A stretch of DNA of 64,000 nucleotides from Dama dama (GCF_033118175.1 NC_083714.1:13516001-13580000), one strand, 5' to 3'. Shown: positions 1 to 12,136, numbered from the stretch's first letter. The notes: generated by a model not told the origin, from the sequence alone. Made by a program: numbers and translations.

Positions 1-199
1 GTACATCAAGATAAGCATGAGCATGGTTATAAAAATAAAATAAGGGCCTTCCTCTCAGAAGATGTAGATATACTTTTCCCTATTTCTCCCACTAAGTACA
101 ACTGAAAATCCTAAATATTCTATATAAAACAAACGTAAGAAGACTCTGAAAGGTCCGGAGAAGAAAACAGATCAGCTATGAACTTCAGGGCCCAAGGAA

Positions 200-1262
200 T
201 TACACAGTACTAATTTGGCTGGATTCTCCATTTGCTTCAGACATTCTAGACTTGGGGTTGAAGAAGCTGGCAACCCAGAATTACCAACAGGTGCAGAAAA
301 AAAAAAAAGTCTAACCAGTTAAGTCTGCTCTAGTTAGCCAAAGAACTGGGACAGTGGCAATCTAGCAAGGCAGAAAATTTTCAAATAATACCACTCTACT
401 CAAACAACATAGAAAACACTGTGACCCTCATTCCCACTCATGCCAGCAAATGCCAACCTGCAAACCTAGACTTACCTCCTCACCAGGCTGCAATGAGGTA
501 TCTCAACATCCCAACCTAAGTGGTATCAGAGAAAGCCAAGTAGGGAATCCAGACTTTCATCTTGGTTGGCCAGTAATAATCCCTCCTCCACCCCCAATAG
601 TCAGTGGAAACTATTGTGGGGGGAATATCCACCCTCATGTGGCAATTACAACAAGCCCCCAGTTCAGGTGTCAACAGAGGCCAGATGGGCAACCTGGACA
701 TCTGCTTCTACCTGAAATTAATAAGGAGCCCTACTCCTTGCCCTGCTAGAAGATTTTTAGAGAAAGTCAGCAAAAACAGAAAGTTTAAAGGAAGTGTAGT
801 GTCTCATAATCAGAGAAGGCAATGGCACCCCACTCCAGTACTCTTGCCTGGAAAATCCCATGGACGGAGGAGCCTGGTAGGCTGCGGTCCATGGGGTCGC
901 TAAGAGTCGGACACTACTGAGTGACGTCCCTTTCACTTTTCACTTTCATGAATTGGAGAAGGAAATGGCAACCCACTCTAGTGTTCTTGCCTGGAGAATC
1001 CCAGGGACGGGGGAGCCTGGTGGGCTGCCGTCTATGGGGTCGCACAGAGTCGGACACGACTGAAGCGACTTAGCGGCAGCAACAGCAGTGTCTCGTAATA
1101 TACTATGAGTATGCCCAGGTTTTGTTCTAAAACTATTCATAATATCACAAACCACGATGATCTCAAACTGAATAGGAATAAACAATCAATAGATGCCAAC
1201 AATGAGATGAAAAGAATGTTAGAATTATCTGACAAAGATTTTAAGGCAGCTATGATTAAAAG
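200..1262 (+). mobile_element. Old L1 fragment, 5' region / start of ORF1 (interrupted)
   Basis: Bases 1115-1262 resemble the L1M/HAL1 segment encoding ...MLELSDKDFKAA, and the preceding purine-rich sequence is consistent with an old L1 leader. The left boundary is a guess. It is interrupted by a BOV-A2 SINE. The 99- and 118-codon frames here are chance or repeat-derived. Bases 1-200 hold nothing recognisable. Confidence 0.4.
811..1086 (+). mobile_element. BOV-A2 SINE (dimeric)
   Basis: Two related Bov-A monomers in tandem (each with ...CTTGCCTGGA..ATCCCA..GGACGG) end in an (AGC)n-like tail. It is flanked by AGTGTCTCATAAT (798-810) and AGTGTCTCGTAAT (1087-1099), a 13-bp target-site duplication with one mismatch. 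Confidence 0.9.
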
Positions 1263-1265
1263 AGG

Positions 1266-1480
1266 ATTTTCCTGGTGGCTCAGTGGTAAAAATCTGCCTG
1301 ACAATGCAGGAGACACAAGAGACATGGATTCCAGCCCTGGGTTGGGAAGATCCCCTGGAGAAAGGAATGGCAACCCACTCCAGTATTCTTGCCTGGGAAA
1401 TCCCATGGACAGAGGAACCTGGCTGTCTATAGTCCATGGTATCTTAGAAGAGTCGACATGACTTAGTGACTAAAAACACA
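1266..1480 (+). mobile_element. Bov-tA SINE
   Basis: tRNA-Glu-derived head (CCTGGTGGCTCAGTGGT, then GTTGGGAAGATCCCCTGG) followed by the Bov-A body and a degenerate GACTTAGTGACT tail. Confidence 0.85.
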
Positions 1481-1483
1481 ACA

Positions 1484-1868
1484 ATTTATTATTTTACAGT
1501 TCTCAAGATTAAAAATCCTAAATCAAATTTGGGCTAAAGTCAAAGTGTCAACAAGGTTATATTATTTTTGGAGCCTCCAGGGAAGAATCCGATTCCTTGC
1601 CTTTTCCTTGCCTACATTCCTTGGCTGGTGACCCCATCCTCACAATGGCACCTCATTTCTGCTTCCATCATCAAATCTCTTCTCTCTGACTGATCTTCCT
1701 GCCTCCTTTGAAATTACACTGCATCCACCTGAGTTATCCAGAATAACTCCCCATCTCAAGACCCTTAATTTAATCATATCTGCAAAGTCCCTTTTATCAT
1801 GTGAGGTAACAGTCATGGGTTGAGACTTAGACATCTGCGGCAGGGCATTATTCAGTCTTTCAGACTAC
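1484..1868 (-). mobile_element. MaLR-type LTR (MLT1-like)
   Basis: The + strand reads as the reverse of an MLT1/MST LTR: a tract like TTTACAGTTCTCAAGATT, GAGAATCCGATTCCTTGCC-like sequence, then AATCATATCTGCAAAGTCCC. Diverged, solitary, no internal sequence seen. Confidence 0.6.
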
Positions 1869-1888
1869 AGTAATAAACACTGTATGGT

Positions 1889-2003
1889 AGAGGGAGGGGA
1901 CATATGTACACCTATGGTTAATTCATGTTGATGCATGACAGAAATCAAACCAATATTATAAAGCAATCATCAATCATTTAAAAATAAATAAACATTTAAA
2001 AAG
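1889..2003 (+). mobile_element. Ruminant L1 3' end, 5'-truncated
   Basis: Short L1 3' terminus (CATATGTACACCTATGG..TTCATGTTGATG.. then an A-rich tail). Flanked by 10-bp duplications ACTGTATGGT at 1879-1888 and 2004-2013. Confidence 0.75.
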
Positions 2004-2428
2004 ACTGTATGGTGAGGAGTAGACACATATAGATCAATAGAACAAAATAGAGAACCCCAATATATGCCCAACTGATTTTTGACAAAGGTGCAAAAGCAAT
2101 TCAATGGAGAAAAGATAGCCTTTTAAATAACTGGTACTGGAGCAACTGGACATCCAAAAAGGAATGAACCTCAACATAAGTTCCATACCTTACACAAAAG
2201 TTAACTAAAAATGGACCACAGACTTAAATTTAAAATATTTTTCTAGAAGAAAAAACACAGGAGAAAATCTTCAAGACCTAAGACAAGCCAAAAAGTTCTT
2301 AGACATGACACCAAAAGCATGATTCATAAAAGACAAAATTAAGTTGAACCTCATCAAAACTAAAAACTTTGCTCTGCAAAAGACCCTGTTGAGAGGATGA
2401 AAGAATGGTCCTAGAATAGGAGAAAATA

Positions 2429-2660
2429 GTGCACCTGATGCAAAGAACAGACTCATTGGAAAAGGCCCTGATGCTGGGAAAGATTGAAGGCAGGAGGAGA
2501 AGGGGACAACAGAGGGTGAGATGGTTGGATGGCATCACCGACTTGATGGACATGAGCTTGAGCATGCTCCAGGAGCTGGTGATGGACAGGGAGGCCTGGC
2601 GTGCTGCAGTCCATGGGGTCACAGTTGGACACAACTGAGCAACTGAACTGAACTGAACTG
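2429..2660 (+). mobile_element. BovB LINE 3' end
   Basis: 5'-truncated 232-bp copy of the BovB 3' terminus ending in AACTGAACTGAACTGA. Perfect 11-bp duplications AGGAGAAAATA at 2418-2428 and 2661-2671 show it inserted into the older L1M. Confidence 0.9.
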
Positions 2661-3208
2661 AGGAGAAAATATATGCAAACCACATATGTGACAAGGACCT
2701 AGCATATAGGAAACATAAGGAACTCTCAAAACCAAACAGTAAAAAAACAAAAAATCCAATTCAAAACTGGGCAAAAGTCATCAGAAGGTTTCACCAAAGA
2801 GGATATAAAGATGAGAAATAGGGAAATGTAAATTAAAATCTAAACAAGATATCACCACACACTTATCAGATTGTTTAAAATAAAAAATAGTGATAACATT
2901 GAATGAGGGTGTCAAAGTAGAGATCACTCATATGTTGGTGGGAATGTCAAGTAGTAAAATCACTTTGGAAAAGAGTTTGGCAGTTTCTGATAAAACTAAA
3001 TATGCAACTACTGTATGATCTGGCGATTATACTCTTGGCATTTATTTCAAATTAATGGAGACTTATGTTCACACAAAAACATGTAGATGAATGGTTATAG
3101 AAGCTTTATTTGTAGTGAGTCAAAACTGGAAACAACACAAATGCTTTTCAAACAGCTGAATAGTTAAACAATTGGTAGCACATTCACACTGTGGAATACT
3201 ACTCAGGA

Positions 3209-3377
3209 ATAGGCTTCCCTCGTGGCTCAGTTGGTAAAGAATGCGCCTGCAATGCAGGAGATGCAGGAGACACAGGTTTGATCCCTGGGTTGGGAAGATC
3301 CCCTGGAGAAGGGAATGGCGACCCACTCCAGTGTTTTTGCCTAGAGAAGTCCATGGACAGAATAAAAAGAAACTAGC
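3209..3377 (+). mobile_element. Bov-tA SINE, 3'-truncated
   Basis: tRNA-like head (GGCTTCCCTCGTGGCTCAG) and part of the Bov-A body, ending at ATGGACAGAATAAAAAG without the usual GACACGACTGAG tail. Inserted in the L1M. Confidence 0.8.
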
Positions 3378-3775
3378 ACTGCACACAACTTGAATGAATC
3401 TCTAGAGATTCTGAATGAAAAACAGCTAATCCCAAAGTTACATACCTTTGGGTATGTAAAGGTATGATTTTATTTATATAACATTCTGAAATGACAAAAA
3501 CTCTAGAAATGGAGAATAGTTTAGTGGTTGCCAGAGATTAAGAAGTGGGTGGGAGGCAGGAAGGAAGTGAGTGTAGATATAAAAGGCAACGTGAGGGTAA
3601 TGGAACTGTTTCATATCTTGACTATATCTGTGTCGATATCTTGCTTGTGACAGTGCTATGGTTTTGTAAGATGTTACCATTTAGGGAACTTGGGTAGAGT
3701 ACAAGAGATCTCTCTGTATTATTTCTTAGAAGTTCATGTGAATCTAAAATTATCTCAACACTGAAAGTTTTATTT

Positions 3776-4816
3776 AAAAATAAATGCATAATAGAGATTA
3801 GAACAGTAGGTAAAGCAAGAATCCCTGAGTCTGTACTGAATTATATAAACTAACAAATCATAAAAAGAAAATAGTACTCACAGGCTTAAAACAAAAAGTG
3901 GTGATCTCTCTTCCTCCTCATACTCTAGTCACACTTCTCAAGATAACCACTCACAACACTAGTAACTGGGTTCTTCTTATATTTACCTGCATATTTCTAT
4001 ATGTGATCTGTAAGCTTATATTGTTATTTCCTTATCACTTTTTTGCATTGTCTATTGAATTTCTATGTTGATACATGAGTGTAGCTCCCATTCTCCCAAC
4101 TGATTTTTGTTAAATGAGTGGTATTTGTATTATTATGATGATGAAAATATCTTGTATGTTGAAACAAGTTGATTCTATGATTGTGTTTCCCTCTCTTGTA
4201 TACCCTTTAGTTTTTCCTAGAGTTCCTGGAGAGTGTTTTTTCTCATTTCCTTTGGTTCTATTTACCTATCAAAATGTTTCATTAGATCTGTCAGATATCT
4301 ATGAAACTTTTTTTCTGATCTCATAGGTATGTAAGATAATTTAACAATTCCATTTCATTCTTTGACAACTTCCTTCTCAGAGTTGGATCTTTCCTCGTTT
4401 GCCTACTCTAAACTGAACTGACTGTTCCCTTGGCCTCGGGCACACTGTCACCCTGTGACTTGTCTCACCACCTTACCTTGTTGCTGTCATTGTTTACTGG
4501 ACCCCATGTCTTTTTTGTTATGTTACCTCATTTTGCTAGAGATCCAAGAGTGAATGAAAGTCAGACTTTTTAAGTCCTTTTATATCCTTGCATGGCTGAA
4601 AGTGACTTTAACTTCACTGGATATAGAATTATAGGATGAAAATAATATTCTCTCAGAGATTTGAAGGTATTCCTGCATTGTATCCAGGCTTTAAATATTA
4701 ATGCTGTAAAGTTCAATGCTGTTCAGTGTTGCTTTGCTCTTTGTGTGAAGAACAGTGAAATAGGTATCTATGCATAAACTGCAGCAATTTTAAAAGCATG
4801 AAGGAATAAATATGTA
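3776..4816. other. No gene recognised; possible old L1 antisense remnant
   Basis: AT-rich sequence without supported genes. Around 4590-4700 it faintly resembles antisense L1 (TGGATATAGAATTATAGG), too weak to delimit. Confidence 0.3.
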
Positions 4817-5030
4817 TGTGTGTACTAAGTCGCTTCAGTCATGTCTGATTCTTTGTGACCCCATGGACTGTAGCCCACCAGGCTCCTCTGTCCATGTGAT
4901 TTCCGAGGCAAGAATACTGGAGTGGGTTACAGTTTCCTCCTCTAGGGGACCTTCCCATCCCAGGGATTGAACCTGCGTCTCCTGCATTGGCAGGCAGATT
5001 CTTTACTACTGAGCGACCCAGGAAGCCCTA
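4817..5030 (-). mobile_element. Bov-tA SINE
   Basis: Reverse-oriented copy from AAGTCGCTTCAGTCATGTC to ACCCAGGAAGCCC. Full-length, diverged. Confidence 0.85.
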
Positions 5031-5189
5031 AGAACAAATAGTAACATTTAAATAAACCAATAACAACTAAATAATTTGAAGTTGCAATAACTTAGCAACT
5101 AAGAAGCTCCCTACCAAATATACCATAGGATCCAATTATTTTAGGTGTGGATTTTACCATAGTTGTTTATGATGGAAAGCTTGCAAAAC

Positions 5190-6814
5190 TGACCTATGAA
5201 TCAATTAGCCTTGACACCCAAACCAAGTAAGAACACTACAAGAAAAATTATAAAACAAACATCCAAGTATAAATGTAAATGTGTAAAACAAAATTTTGGC
5301 AAGTTTATTTCAGCACAGTATTGAAAAACATCATGAGCAAGTAGGATTCATTTCAAGAATGCAATAATATTTTAACATAAAAACCGAGCAACTTAATCAC
5401 TACATTAATGAACAAAGGAGAAATATATGACCATTTCAATACATGTAGAAAAAATATTTGATAAAATTCAATATCTATTCATAATTTTTAAAAAACTTTT
5501 GGTACACTAAGCATGGAAGTGAACCTTAATTTAACCTGATGCAGGATATCAATCCAAAACCTAAATATAATATTATACTTAATGCTGAAACTTTAGAGGC
5601 CTTCACATTAAAATAAAAAACAAGACAAGGATATCTGCTAGGATTGCTTCTACTCCACATGGTAGTGGAGGTTCAGGTGATTACAATAAAATAAGCAAAA
5701 AATAAAGAATTTTTAAGAAATCAAGATTTAGAAAGGGTGATACAAAACTGTTGTTTGCAGATAATATTATTGGCTACATAGAAAATCCAAGATATCTACA
5801 GACAAACAGAATTATACAGAGAGTTTGACAGACGCCAGATATGAGGTCAACATACCAAAGTTAGAAATAAAACAATAATACATTAAAAATTAAAAGAAGA
5901 AAAGATGTGTAGGGCCTTTTATGGAGAAAATTAAAAAACATTAGCAAAAAATAAAAAAATAAAATTAGCAAAGTACATAAAGGAAGACTTGAATAAATGG
6001 AAAAACATATCATGTTTATGAATGGGAAGTCTTATTATAAAGATGTCAATTCTTCCCCAAATGAATCAATAAATGCAGTGCAGTTACAATAATAATCCCA
6101 ACATAGGATGACAGAAGAGCCAAGAATAACCCTAACTCACACCATGTACAAAACAAATTTCAGATGGATTGAAGAACTGCATCTGAAAAACAAACCTTTA
6201 AAACTTTTAGTAGGATGTACAGGAGGATATTCTTTAGATCTCAAGATAGAAAAGGATTTCTGAAACCAAACACAGGAAGACCACACCAAAAGGAAATTCT
6301 TATTATTTTAATGAATTATATGGTAAAACTACTAGACAGCAAAATACATCAAAATATAAAAAGACAATGCACAGACTGAAGAAGATAACTGCAATGTATA
6401 TAGCTAAAAGGATTCAAATCCAGAATATGCATCAATAAATAAAAAAGAAAACAACCCCAAAGGGGCAGGGAAGGACAGACACATAAACAGGTGATTCACA
6501 GAACTGGAAACCTAGATAGACAACACATGAAAAATGCTCATCCTCACTAGTCACCAGAGAAATGCAAAATAAAGCAACTAGATATCATTTAAAATCCATC
6601 AGATTGACTAAAAATTAAGAACTCAGCACCAAGTGTCAGTGGAGGTATTAGGAAATGGAACTTCATACTCAACAGTGAAAATCTGTAAAATTTCTTTGGA
6701 GCCTGATTTGGTGATATCTAGTAAAGCTGAAGACATACATCAACTAAGAGCTTGTAATTCCACTTCCTCGTCTCTTGCACTATGTAATTAGAGATCATCT
6801 AAAATTGACATATC
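5190..6814 (+). mobile_element. Old L1 element, reverse-transcriptase region of ORF2
   Basis: Nucleotide pattern of the L1 ORF2 RT domain: AATGCAATAATATTTTAACAT, then ATATTTGATAAAATTCAATA, ACAAGACAAGGATATCTGC and TTGCAGATAATATTATTGG (the degenerate FADD region near 5755-5775). It is broken by many stops and small deletions, continuing into the 3' ORF2 part. Confidence 0.65.
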
Positions 6815-6828
6815 AAGAAATTGAGTTA

Positions 6829-7157
6829 TGGGACTTCCCTGGTGGCTGATTCATGCCAATGTATGACAAAAACCACTACAATATTGTAAAGTAATTAGCC
6901 TCCAACTAATAAAAATAAATGAAAAAAATAAATAAATAAAAACTATAGAAAACTTTCTCAAAAAAAAAAAAGAATCCGCCTTCCAATGCGGGAGACATGG
7001 GTTTGATCCTGGGTCGGGGAACTATTAGTAAGATCCCACATGCCACAGGGCAACTAAACCCACACACCACAACTAGAAAATCCCACACAGTGCAATGAAA
7101 GATCCTGCATGCGACAACTAAGACCCAATCCAGTCAAATAAATAAACTAACTTTTAA
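6829..7157 (+). mobile_element. CHR-type tRNA SINE carrying an L1 3' end
   Basis: Starts GGGACTTCCCTGGTGGCT and ends in the CAACTAAGACCCAATCCAG/AAATAAATAA tail. Perfect 14-bp duplications AAGAAATTGAGTTA lie at 6815-6828 and 7158-7171. About 120 bp of L1 3' end replaces a few bases of the SINE head. Confidence 0.8.
6847..6971 (+). mobile_element. Ruminant L1 3' end nested in a SINE
   Basis: GATTCATGCCAATGTATG.. through AATATTGTAAAGTAATTAGC and a run of A. It sits between CCTGGTGGCT and AAGAATCCGCC of the surrounding SINE, with no clear internal duplication. Confidence 0.7.
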
Positions 7158-7196
7158 AAGAAATTGAGTTAAATATAAGCATAGTCTACTTCCCAG

Positions 7197-7350
7197 GACT
7201 TCTTTAACTTTCATGTGTATACAAATTACTTATGATTCTCTTTAAAATGCAAGTTCTGATTCAGCAGGTCTGAGATGAGCTCCAAGATTCTACATTTCTA
7301 AAAAGCTCCCAGGTAGTGCTCAAGCTGCTGATAGGAAAACTTGATTTGGA
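7197..7350 (+). mobile_element. MER5A-like hAT DNA transposon fragment
   Basis: Contains AATGCAAGTTCTGATTCAGCAGGTCTGAG and ATTTCTAAAAAGCTCCCAGGTAGTGCT-type sequence characteristic of the non-autonomous MER5 family. Terminal inverted repeats are eroded. Confidence 0.65.
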
Positions 7351-8354
7351 GTAACAAAGAGATAAAGTGTAAGTTGCAAACTCAGATGCCTACCAAAGCC
7401 AGGTGGGTAGCAAAGGTGTGAAGCTGATTAGATAGGGATTGCAATGAACTAGCGAGTGTATACCGTGAAGGGAGGGGGCAACTGCTATTCAACTTAGGTT
7501 GCACAATGCAAGTTCAGAGGTCCCAATTTCTTAAGAGAGGCTGGGAAATTGGTTTTAGATGAAATCTTCCAATTTTAAAATGTTAACAACCATTTAGAGG
7601 AGAAGAGAAAACACTATGGAAAGTAAACAGAATGCATCTTTGGGCAGGTCTGACTTTCTGGCCTTCAGTGTGCAATCTCTCATGTAAGGATGGTAACCAA
7701 TAGAAAACCTAATATCAAGCAGTTAAGAGGTTGTCTTTGGTATATGGAGCTGGAATGGGGAGACAAGGAGCCAGAGACTGCTGCTTCTCATCATAAGATC
7801 TTCTATACTGTTTCATCTGTTCCTACATGGGCATAGCTTCAATTTTTTAAAACTGTTTTTACATAAAACAGTTATGACTAAATTTATGATTGCTCCATAT
7901 TTGCTTTGCCTACCTTAGCTATGATTTAGCTCAAGCTTAATCAGGAATCTATCATCTAACTATGATGTTGCTCTTAAAGGAATCCAGTAACCTACTTTAT
8001 AATGATCCTTCAATGATGTGATTTCTAGGAATACAGCATAGTGAGAAGTAAAGATGACCTGAAGTGAGGGTGTAAATTTAATGAAATTGCATCAGCAGCC
8101 TTCTCTGGGGTCTTGTAATTAACCAGTAGCTCAAAAAACATAAAAGGCCTAGGATCCCAAGGCTGAATGGTCACAGAGGTTATCCAGTCTACCATACCAC
8201 CAAGTCTTGAACTCTATAGTTTCTTAACTTATATTGTTCTACATTCCCAACTTCTTCTTTTGTATCACATGAGGTATAGAATACTAGCTCCAGGTGTTAA
8301 ACTATTTTTAATTCACAATAACTATGGTAACAGTATGGATAATAACCAAGATGA
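7351..8354. other. No feature recognised
   Basis: About 1 kb of apparently unique, non-coding sequence. No frame longer than about 65 codons. Confidence 0.4.
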
Positions 8355-9185
8355 TGCCTAACATATTTTGTCCATTTACAATATGCCAGACATTGTGCCC
8401 AATATTTGATGTGTATTATCTCATTTGATCCTGGGAAAACCAATTGAGAGCTCCCTATAAATGACTTGTTAGTTACAAACGGACAATATTAATGTTAGAG
8501 TGGAGAAATCTGATGGACATCACCTTCATCAAGTGATCAAAATTAACACTACAATATGGAGACAATCTGACATCACATGCCTGCTAATATGATGCACGGA
8601 GGACATGACATCACTTCAGTGGTACACTTCAGTGGTATTTTTGTCCAAAACACATAATCTTAATCATGATAAAATGACAGAACAAATTGAGAGACATTCG
8701 GCAAAATAACCAGCCTGTACTTTTCAAATGTGTCAAGGTCATGAAACACAAATAAAAACTGAGGAACTACTACAGATTAGAGGAGATTAACAAAACATGA
8801 CAACTGAATTTAGTGTGTGATCCCGTTTTGGACCCTGAATTGGGAAAAGAAGCTAGAAAGGACCATATTCATAAAAGTGACAAATTTGAATATGTACTAT
8901 GGATAATAATATTGTGTCAATTTTAAATTTCCTGATTTAGATAACACACACAGAATAATAAAATAAATGAAGTAGATTGGGTAAAATATAAACAACTGTA
9001 GGTTTGAAATTACACCAAAACAATATTTACCAAAAATGACATAGGTACTGTTACTATCCAATGCTGCAGATGAGGAGAATGAAGATCAGAAAGCTAAGTA
9101 ATTTCCACAGTTTAAGTAAGAGGTAAAATCTGGATTCAAACACAAGGTTGTCTGAATCTAAAGGCCATACTCTTAAATGTTAGGG
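8355..9185 (-). mobile_element. MIR SINE split by a later L1-like insertion
   Basis: 8355-8445 (ATGCCAGACATTGTGCCC.. CTCATTTGATCCTGGG) and 9040-9185 (GGTACTGTTACTATCC.. CAGATGAGG.. GTAAAATCTGGATTC) are adjacent parts of one reverse-oriented MIR. The intervening ~590 bp resembles L1 3' UTR. Confidence 0.6.
8450..9038 (+). mobile_element. L1M 3' UTR-like segment
   Basis: Contains CAAATGTGTCAAGGTCATGAAA.. CTGAGGAACTACTACAGATT.. TTTCCTGATTTAGATAA-type sequence, typical of old L1 3' UTRs. Boundaries are inferred from the flanking MIR halves. Confidence 0.45.
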
Positions 9186-9504
9186 CATATTGTCTCAAAT
9201 TAGCAACTTTGTTTTTGAGAACTGCTTCTAAGTCAGTGCTTTCTTTAAAGCAGTCATCTTGGAGAGTTATATGCTCATTCTGTTGAAGCTCTTGCTGCCT
9301 ACAGCCCTGTTTTTAGAAATATCATTTAAGGTCCATTTCCTAGTCACCTTGATTTTTCACCTATATTTTCCATATCTCAGTGTTACTCCCCAAATGACAA
9401 TTTTGAAGGGAATATGTGAAGCACTTTATGTCTGTTTTAAAAGTTGTCACATGGCTTTATAGATATTTTTCAGCCCTTTAGATAAAAACAATAATTGCTT
9501 TAAA
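9186..9504. other. No feature recognised
   Basis: Short AT-rich stretch. A 67-codon frame at 9259-9462 has no support. Confidence 0.3.
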
Positions 9505-10787
9505 AAGCCAATGTAGGGTGACAAGACAATTCAATGCTGAGAGAATGGTCTTTTCAATTAATGGTGCTGGGATAGTGCAATATCCACATGCAAAAGAATG
9601 AAGGTGCCCCCACCCCCGACCTCACACTATATACAATCATCAACTCAAAATGGAAAACCTTAATATAAGACCAAAGGCTATAGGCACTTAGAAGAAAACA
9701 TAGGGGTAAGTCTTTTTGATCTTGAATTAAGCAATCATACCTTAGATATGGCAACTAAAGCCCAAACCAAAAAATAAAAGGACAAAATGGGATTTGATTA
9801 AAATTTAAAATATGCTTCAAAAGATACTGTTAAGTGAAAAGATAGCCCACAGATTGGGAGAAAATATTTGCAAGTTACATATCTTATAAATGACTTAGAT
9901 TCAAAATATACAATGAACTTCTACAACTCAATAACAAAAGGATAAATAACCCAATCTAAAAATTGGCCAAGGACTTGACTAGACATTTCTCTTAATAAAA
10001 CATGGAAATGACAAAAAAAAACCACACACACAGAAAAATATGCTTAATACCATTAGCCATTAAAGAAATGAAAATCAAAACCACAATGAGATGCCACTTT
10101 CCACCCATGAAGTGGCATTAATCAAAAAGACAGTAATAAATGTTGACAAAGATATGGAGAAATTGAAGCCCTTGTGCATTGCTGGTGGAAATGCAAAATG
10201 ATATTGCCCCTGTGGAACACAGTCTGGCAGTTAATCAACTGGTTAAATGGTAAAGTTACCATATAAACCAACAATTCTACTCTGAAGTATATACTCAAGA
10301 AAATTGAAAACATAAGCTTACCCCAAACCTGTACATAAATGTTTCTAGTAGCATTATTCATAATAACCAAAAGGTAAAATGATGCAAATGTCCATCATCT
10401 GGTGAGTGGATAAACAAATGTGTTATATCCATATAATGAAATATTAATTGGCCATAAAGATGAATGAAGTACTGATACGTGCTACAACATGGATGAATCT
10501 TAAACAAGGTATGCTATGTGAAAGAAGCCAGATATACCATGTCACGTTTTCTATGATTATATGTGTTTATATGAAGTGTCCAGAATAGGCAAATTTGTAG
10601 AAACAGAAAGATATTAGTGGTTGCCAAAGGCTGAGGGAAGTGGAGACAACTGGAATGACTGCTAATGGACATAGAGTTTGGTGGGGGGATTAATGAAAAT
10701 GTCTTGTATGGTGGAGGTGAGCAATGCACAACTCTGTGAATATACTAAAAGCCACTTTAAAAGGTTAATTTAATTTTAAAAAAGGGT

Positions 10788-11312
10788 ACAAATGAACTTA
10801 TCTGCAAAACAGAAATAGAGTCACAGATGTAGAAAACAAATTTACAATTACCTGTGGGGAGAACAGGGGTGGGGGAGGGATAAATTAAGAGATTGACATA
10901 TACATACTACTATATACAAAATAGACAACTGATAAGAACCTACTGTATAGGACAAGGGACTCTATTCAATACTCTGTAATGGCCTATGAGGGAAAGTGAA
11001 GTGTGCAAGTCTCTCAGTTGTGTCTGATTCTTTGTGACCCCATGGACTATACAGGCCATGGAATTCTCCAGGCCAGAATACCGGAGTGGGTAGCCTTTTC
11101 CTTCTCCATGGGATCTTCCCAACTCAGGGATCGAACCCAGGTCACCTGCATTGCAAGCGGATTCTTTACCAGCTGAGCCACAAGGGAAGCCCCTATATGG
11201 GAAAAGAATTTAACAAAGAGTGGGTATATGTATATGTATATGTATAACTGATTCACTTTGCTGTACACTGGAAACTAACACAACATTGTAAATCAACTAT
11301 ACTTCAACACAA
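10788..11312 (+). mobile_element. Cetartiodactyl L1 3' UTR, inserted in L1M
   Basis: Typical 3' UTR (CAGAAATAGAGTCACAGATG.., TGATTCACTTTGCTGTACA.., AACATTGTAAATCAACTATAC). Imperfect duplications AATTTTAAAA(AA)GGGT at 10772-10787 and 11313-11326. Confidence 0.75.
10991..11194 (-). mobile_element. Bov-tA SINE nested in the L1 3' UTR
   Basis: Reverse copy from CAAGTCTCTCAGTTGTGTC to CACAAGGGAAGCCC. Flanks CCTATGAGGGAAA and CCTATATGGGAAAA look like a diverged target duplication. Confidence 0.85.
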
Positions 11313-11404
11313 AATTTTAAAAGGGTGAATTTTACAGGGAATTTTTTACCTTCAGTAAAGGGTGAATCTCAATAAAGCTATTTATTAAAAAAAAAAAAAA
11401 AAGA

Positions 11405-12034
11405 CAATGTCTAAGATTTGGGCTTTTTTTCACTTCCCCATTGCCCATTCCTCACTTTCCCTGTTTTCTCAATTATGTCTGATTGTGTACTTTCATTCTT
11501 ACTTTCCAACTTCCCTCTTGAATCTGAAGAGACCCAGTATTGGAACATTCCACCCATGATTGGTTCAGCGATGGACACACGACCCATGTCAGGCCAATTA
11601 ATAAAACTCAATTTAGGGACTTACGTTGCTCTACCGGGAAAGAGAACTCCACTGCTGGATTAAGCATTGTGAGATTGAAGGTGCCAGGGGTACCTTCTTC
11701 TCTAGGAAGAGCCTGAAAATAGAAACCAACCCAGAGGAAGTATCTCCGATGGTCTTGGTGAAGTAATCTGCCTGTGAACTAAGCCATGTATGAAGTTGGC
11801 TCTATGCCTGAACTTATTAAGCTTATGGTAAGCTATAAATCACCCGTTTGGCTTAAGCAAGTTTGGGGTTTTTTTTTGGTTTTTTTTTTTTTTTTTGTCA
11901 CTTGCAGTGAAAGAATCTCAAATGACATAGGCTGTTTTTCCTGGGGTTCAGTCCCCTTAGGACATGATTTCAAATCATCATGTCTCATAGGACCCTGCCT
12001 GTTAGGCCTAAAATGATAGGTTCCTGCCTACTAA
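11405..12034 (+). repeat. Probable old mammalian interspersed repeat, unclassified; poly(T)
   Basis: 11555-11925 carries phrases common to a widespread mammalian repeat (CCATGATTGGTTCAGCGATGG.., GGCTTAAGCAAGTTTGGG.., GTCACTTGCAGTGAAAGAA). I cannot name it. A poly(T) run lies at about 11870-11896. No gene. Confidence 0.35.
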
Positions 12035-12047
12035 AGGAGGGACACCA

Positions 12048-12136
12048 GTCTACAGCCATACCACCCTGAACGCGTCCCATCTCGTCTGATCTCGGAAGCT
12101 AAGCAGGGCCGGGCCTGGTTAGTACTTGGATGGGAG
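12048..12136 (+). pseudogene. 5S rRNA retropseudogene, 3'-truncated
   Basis: About 89 nt match the 5' three quarters of vertebrate 5S rRNA with roughly four substitutions (for example position 7 G to A, and T to C in the loop before CGGGCCTGG). The copy stops at the TGGGAG of the internal region and has no poly(A). Identical 14-bp direct repeats (AGGAGGGACACCAG) sit at 12035-12048 and 12135-12148, so it is an insertion. It lacks the 3' third, so it is not a functional 5S gene. Confidence 0.9.

Larger units (their letters stand above)
2014..3775 (+). mobile_element. L1M element, 3' part of ORF2 and 3' UTR
   Basis: Degenerate copy of the last part of L1 ORF2 (ATAGAACAAAATAGAGAACC..; CAACATGG-type sequences downstream) and its 3' UTR. 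It is interrupted by a BovB end and a Bov-tA. Many stops; no coding capacity. Confidence 0.75.
9505..11400 (+). mobile_element. L1M element, 3' ORF2 to tail (interrupted)
   Basis: Long degenerate match to the last third of L1 ORF2 and 3' UTR (TCAATTAATGGTGCTGGGA.., TGGGAGAAAATATTTGC.., CTACAACATGGATGAATC..). The end resumes at 11327 with TCTCAATAAAGCTATTTATT and poly(A) after an inserted younger L1 end. Confidence 0.8.
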
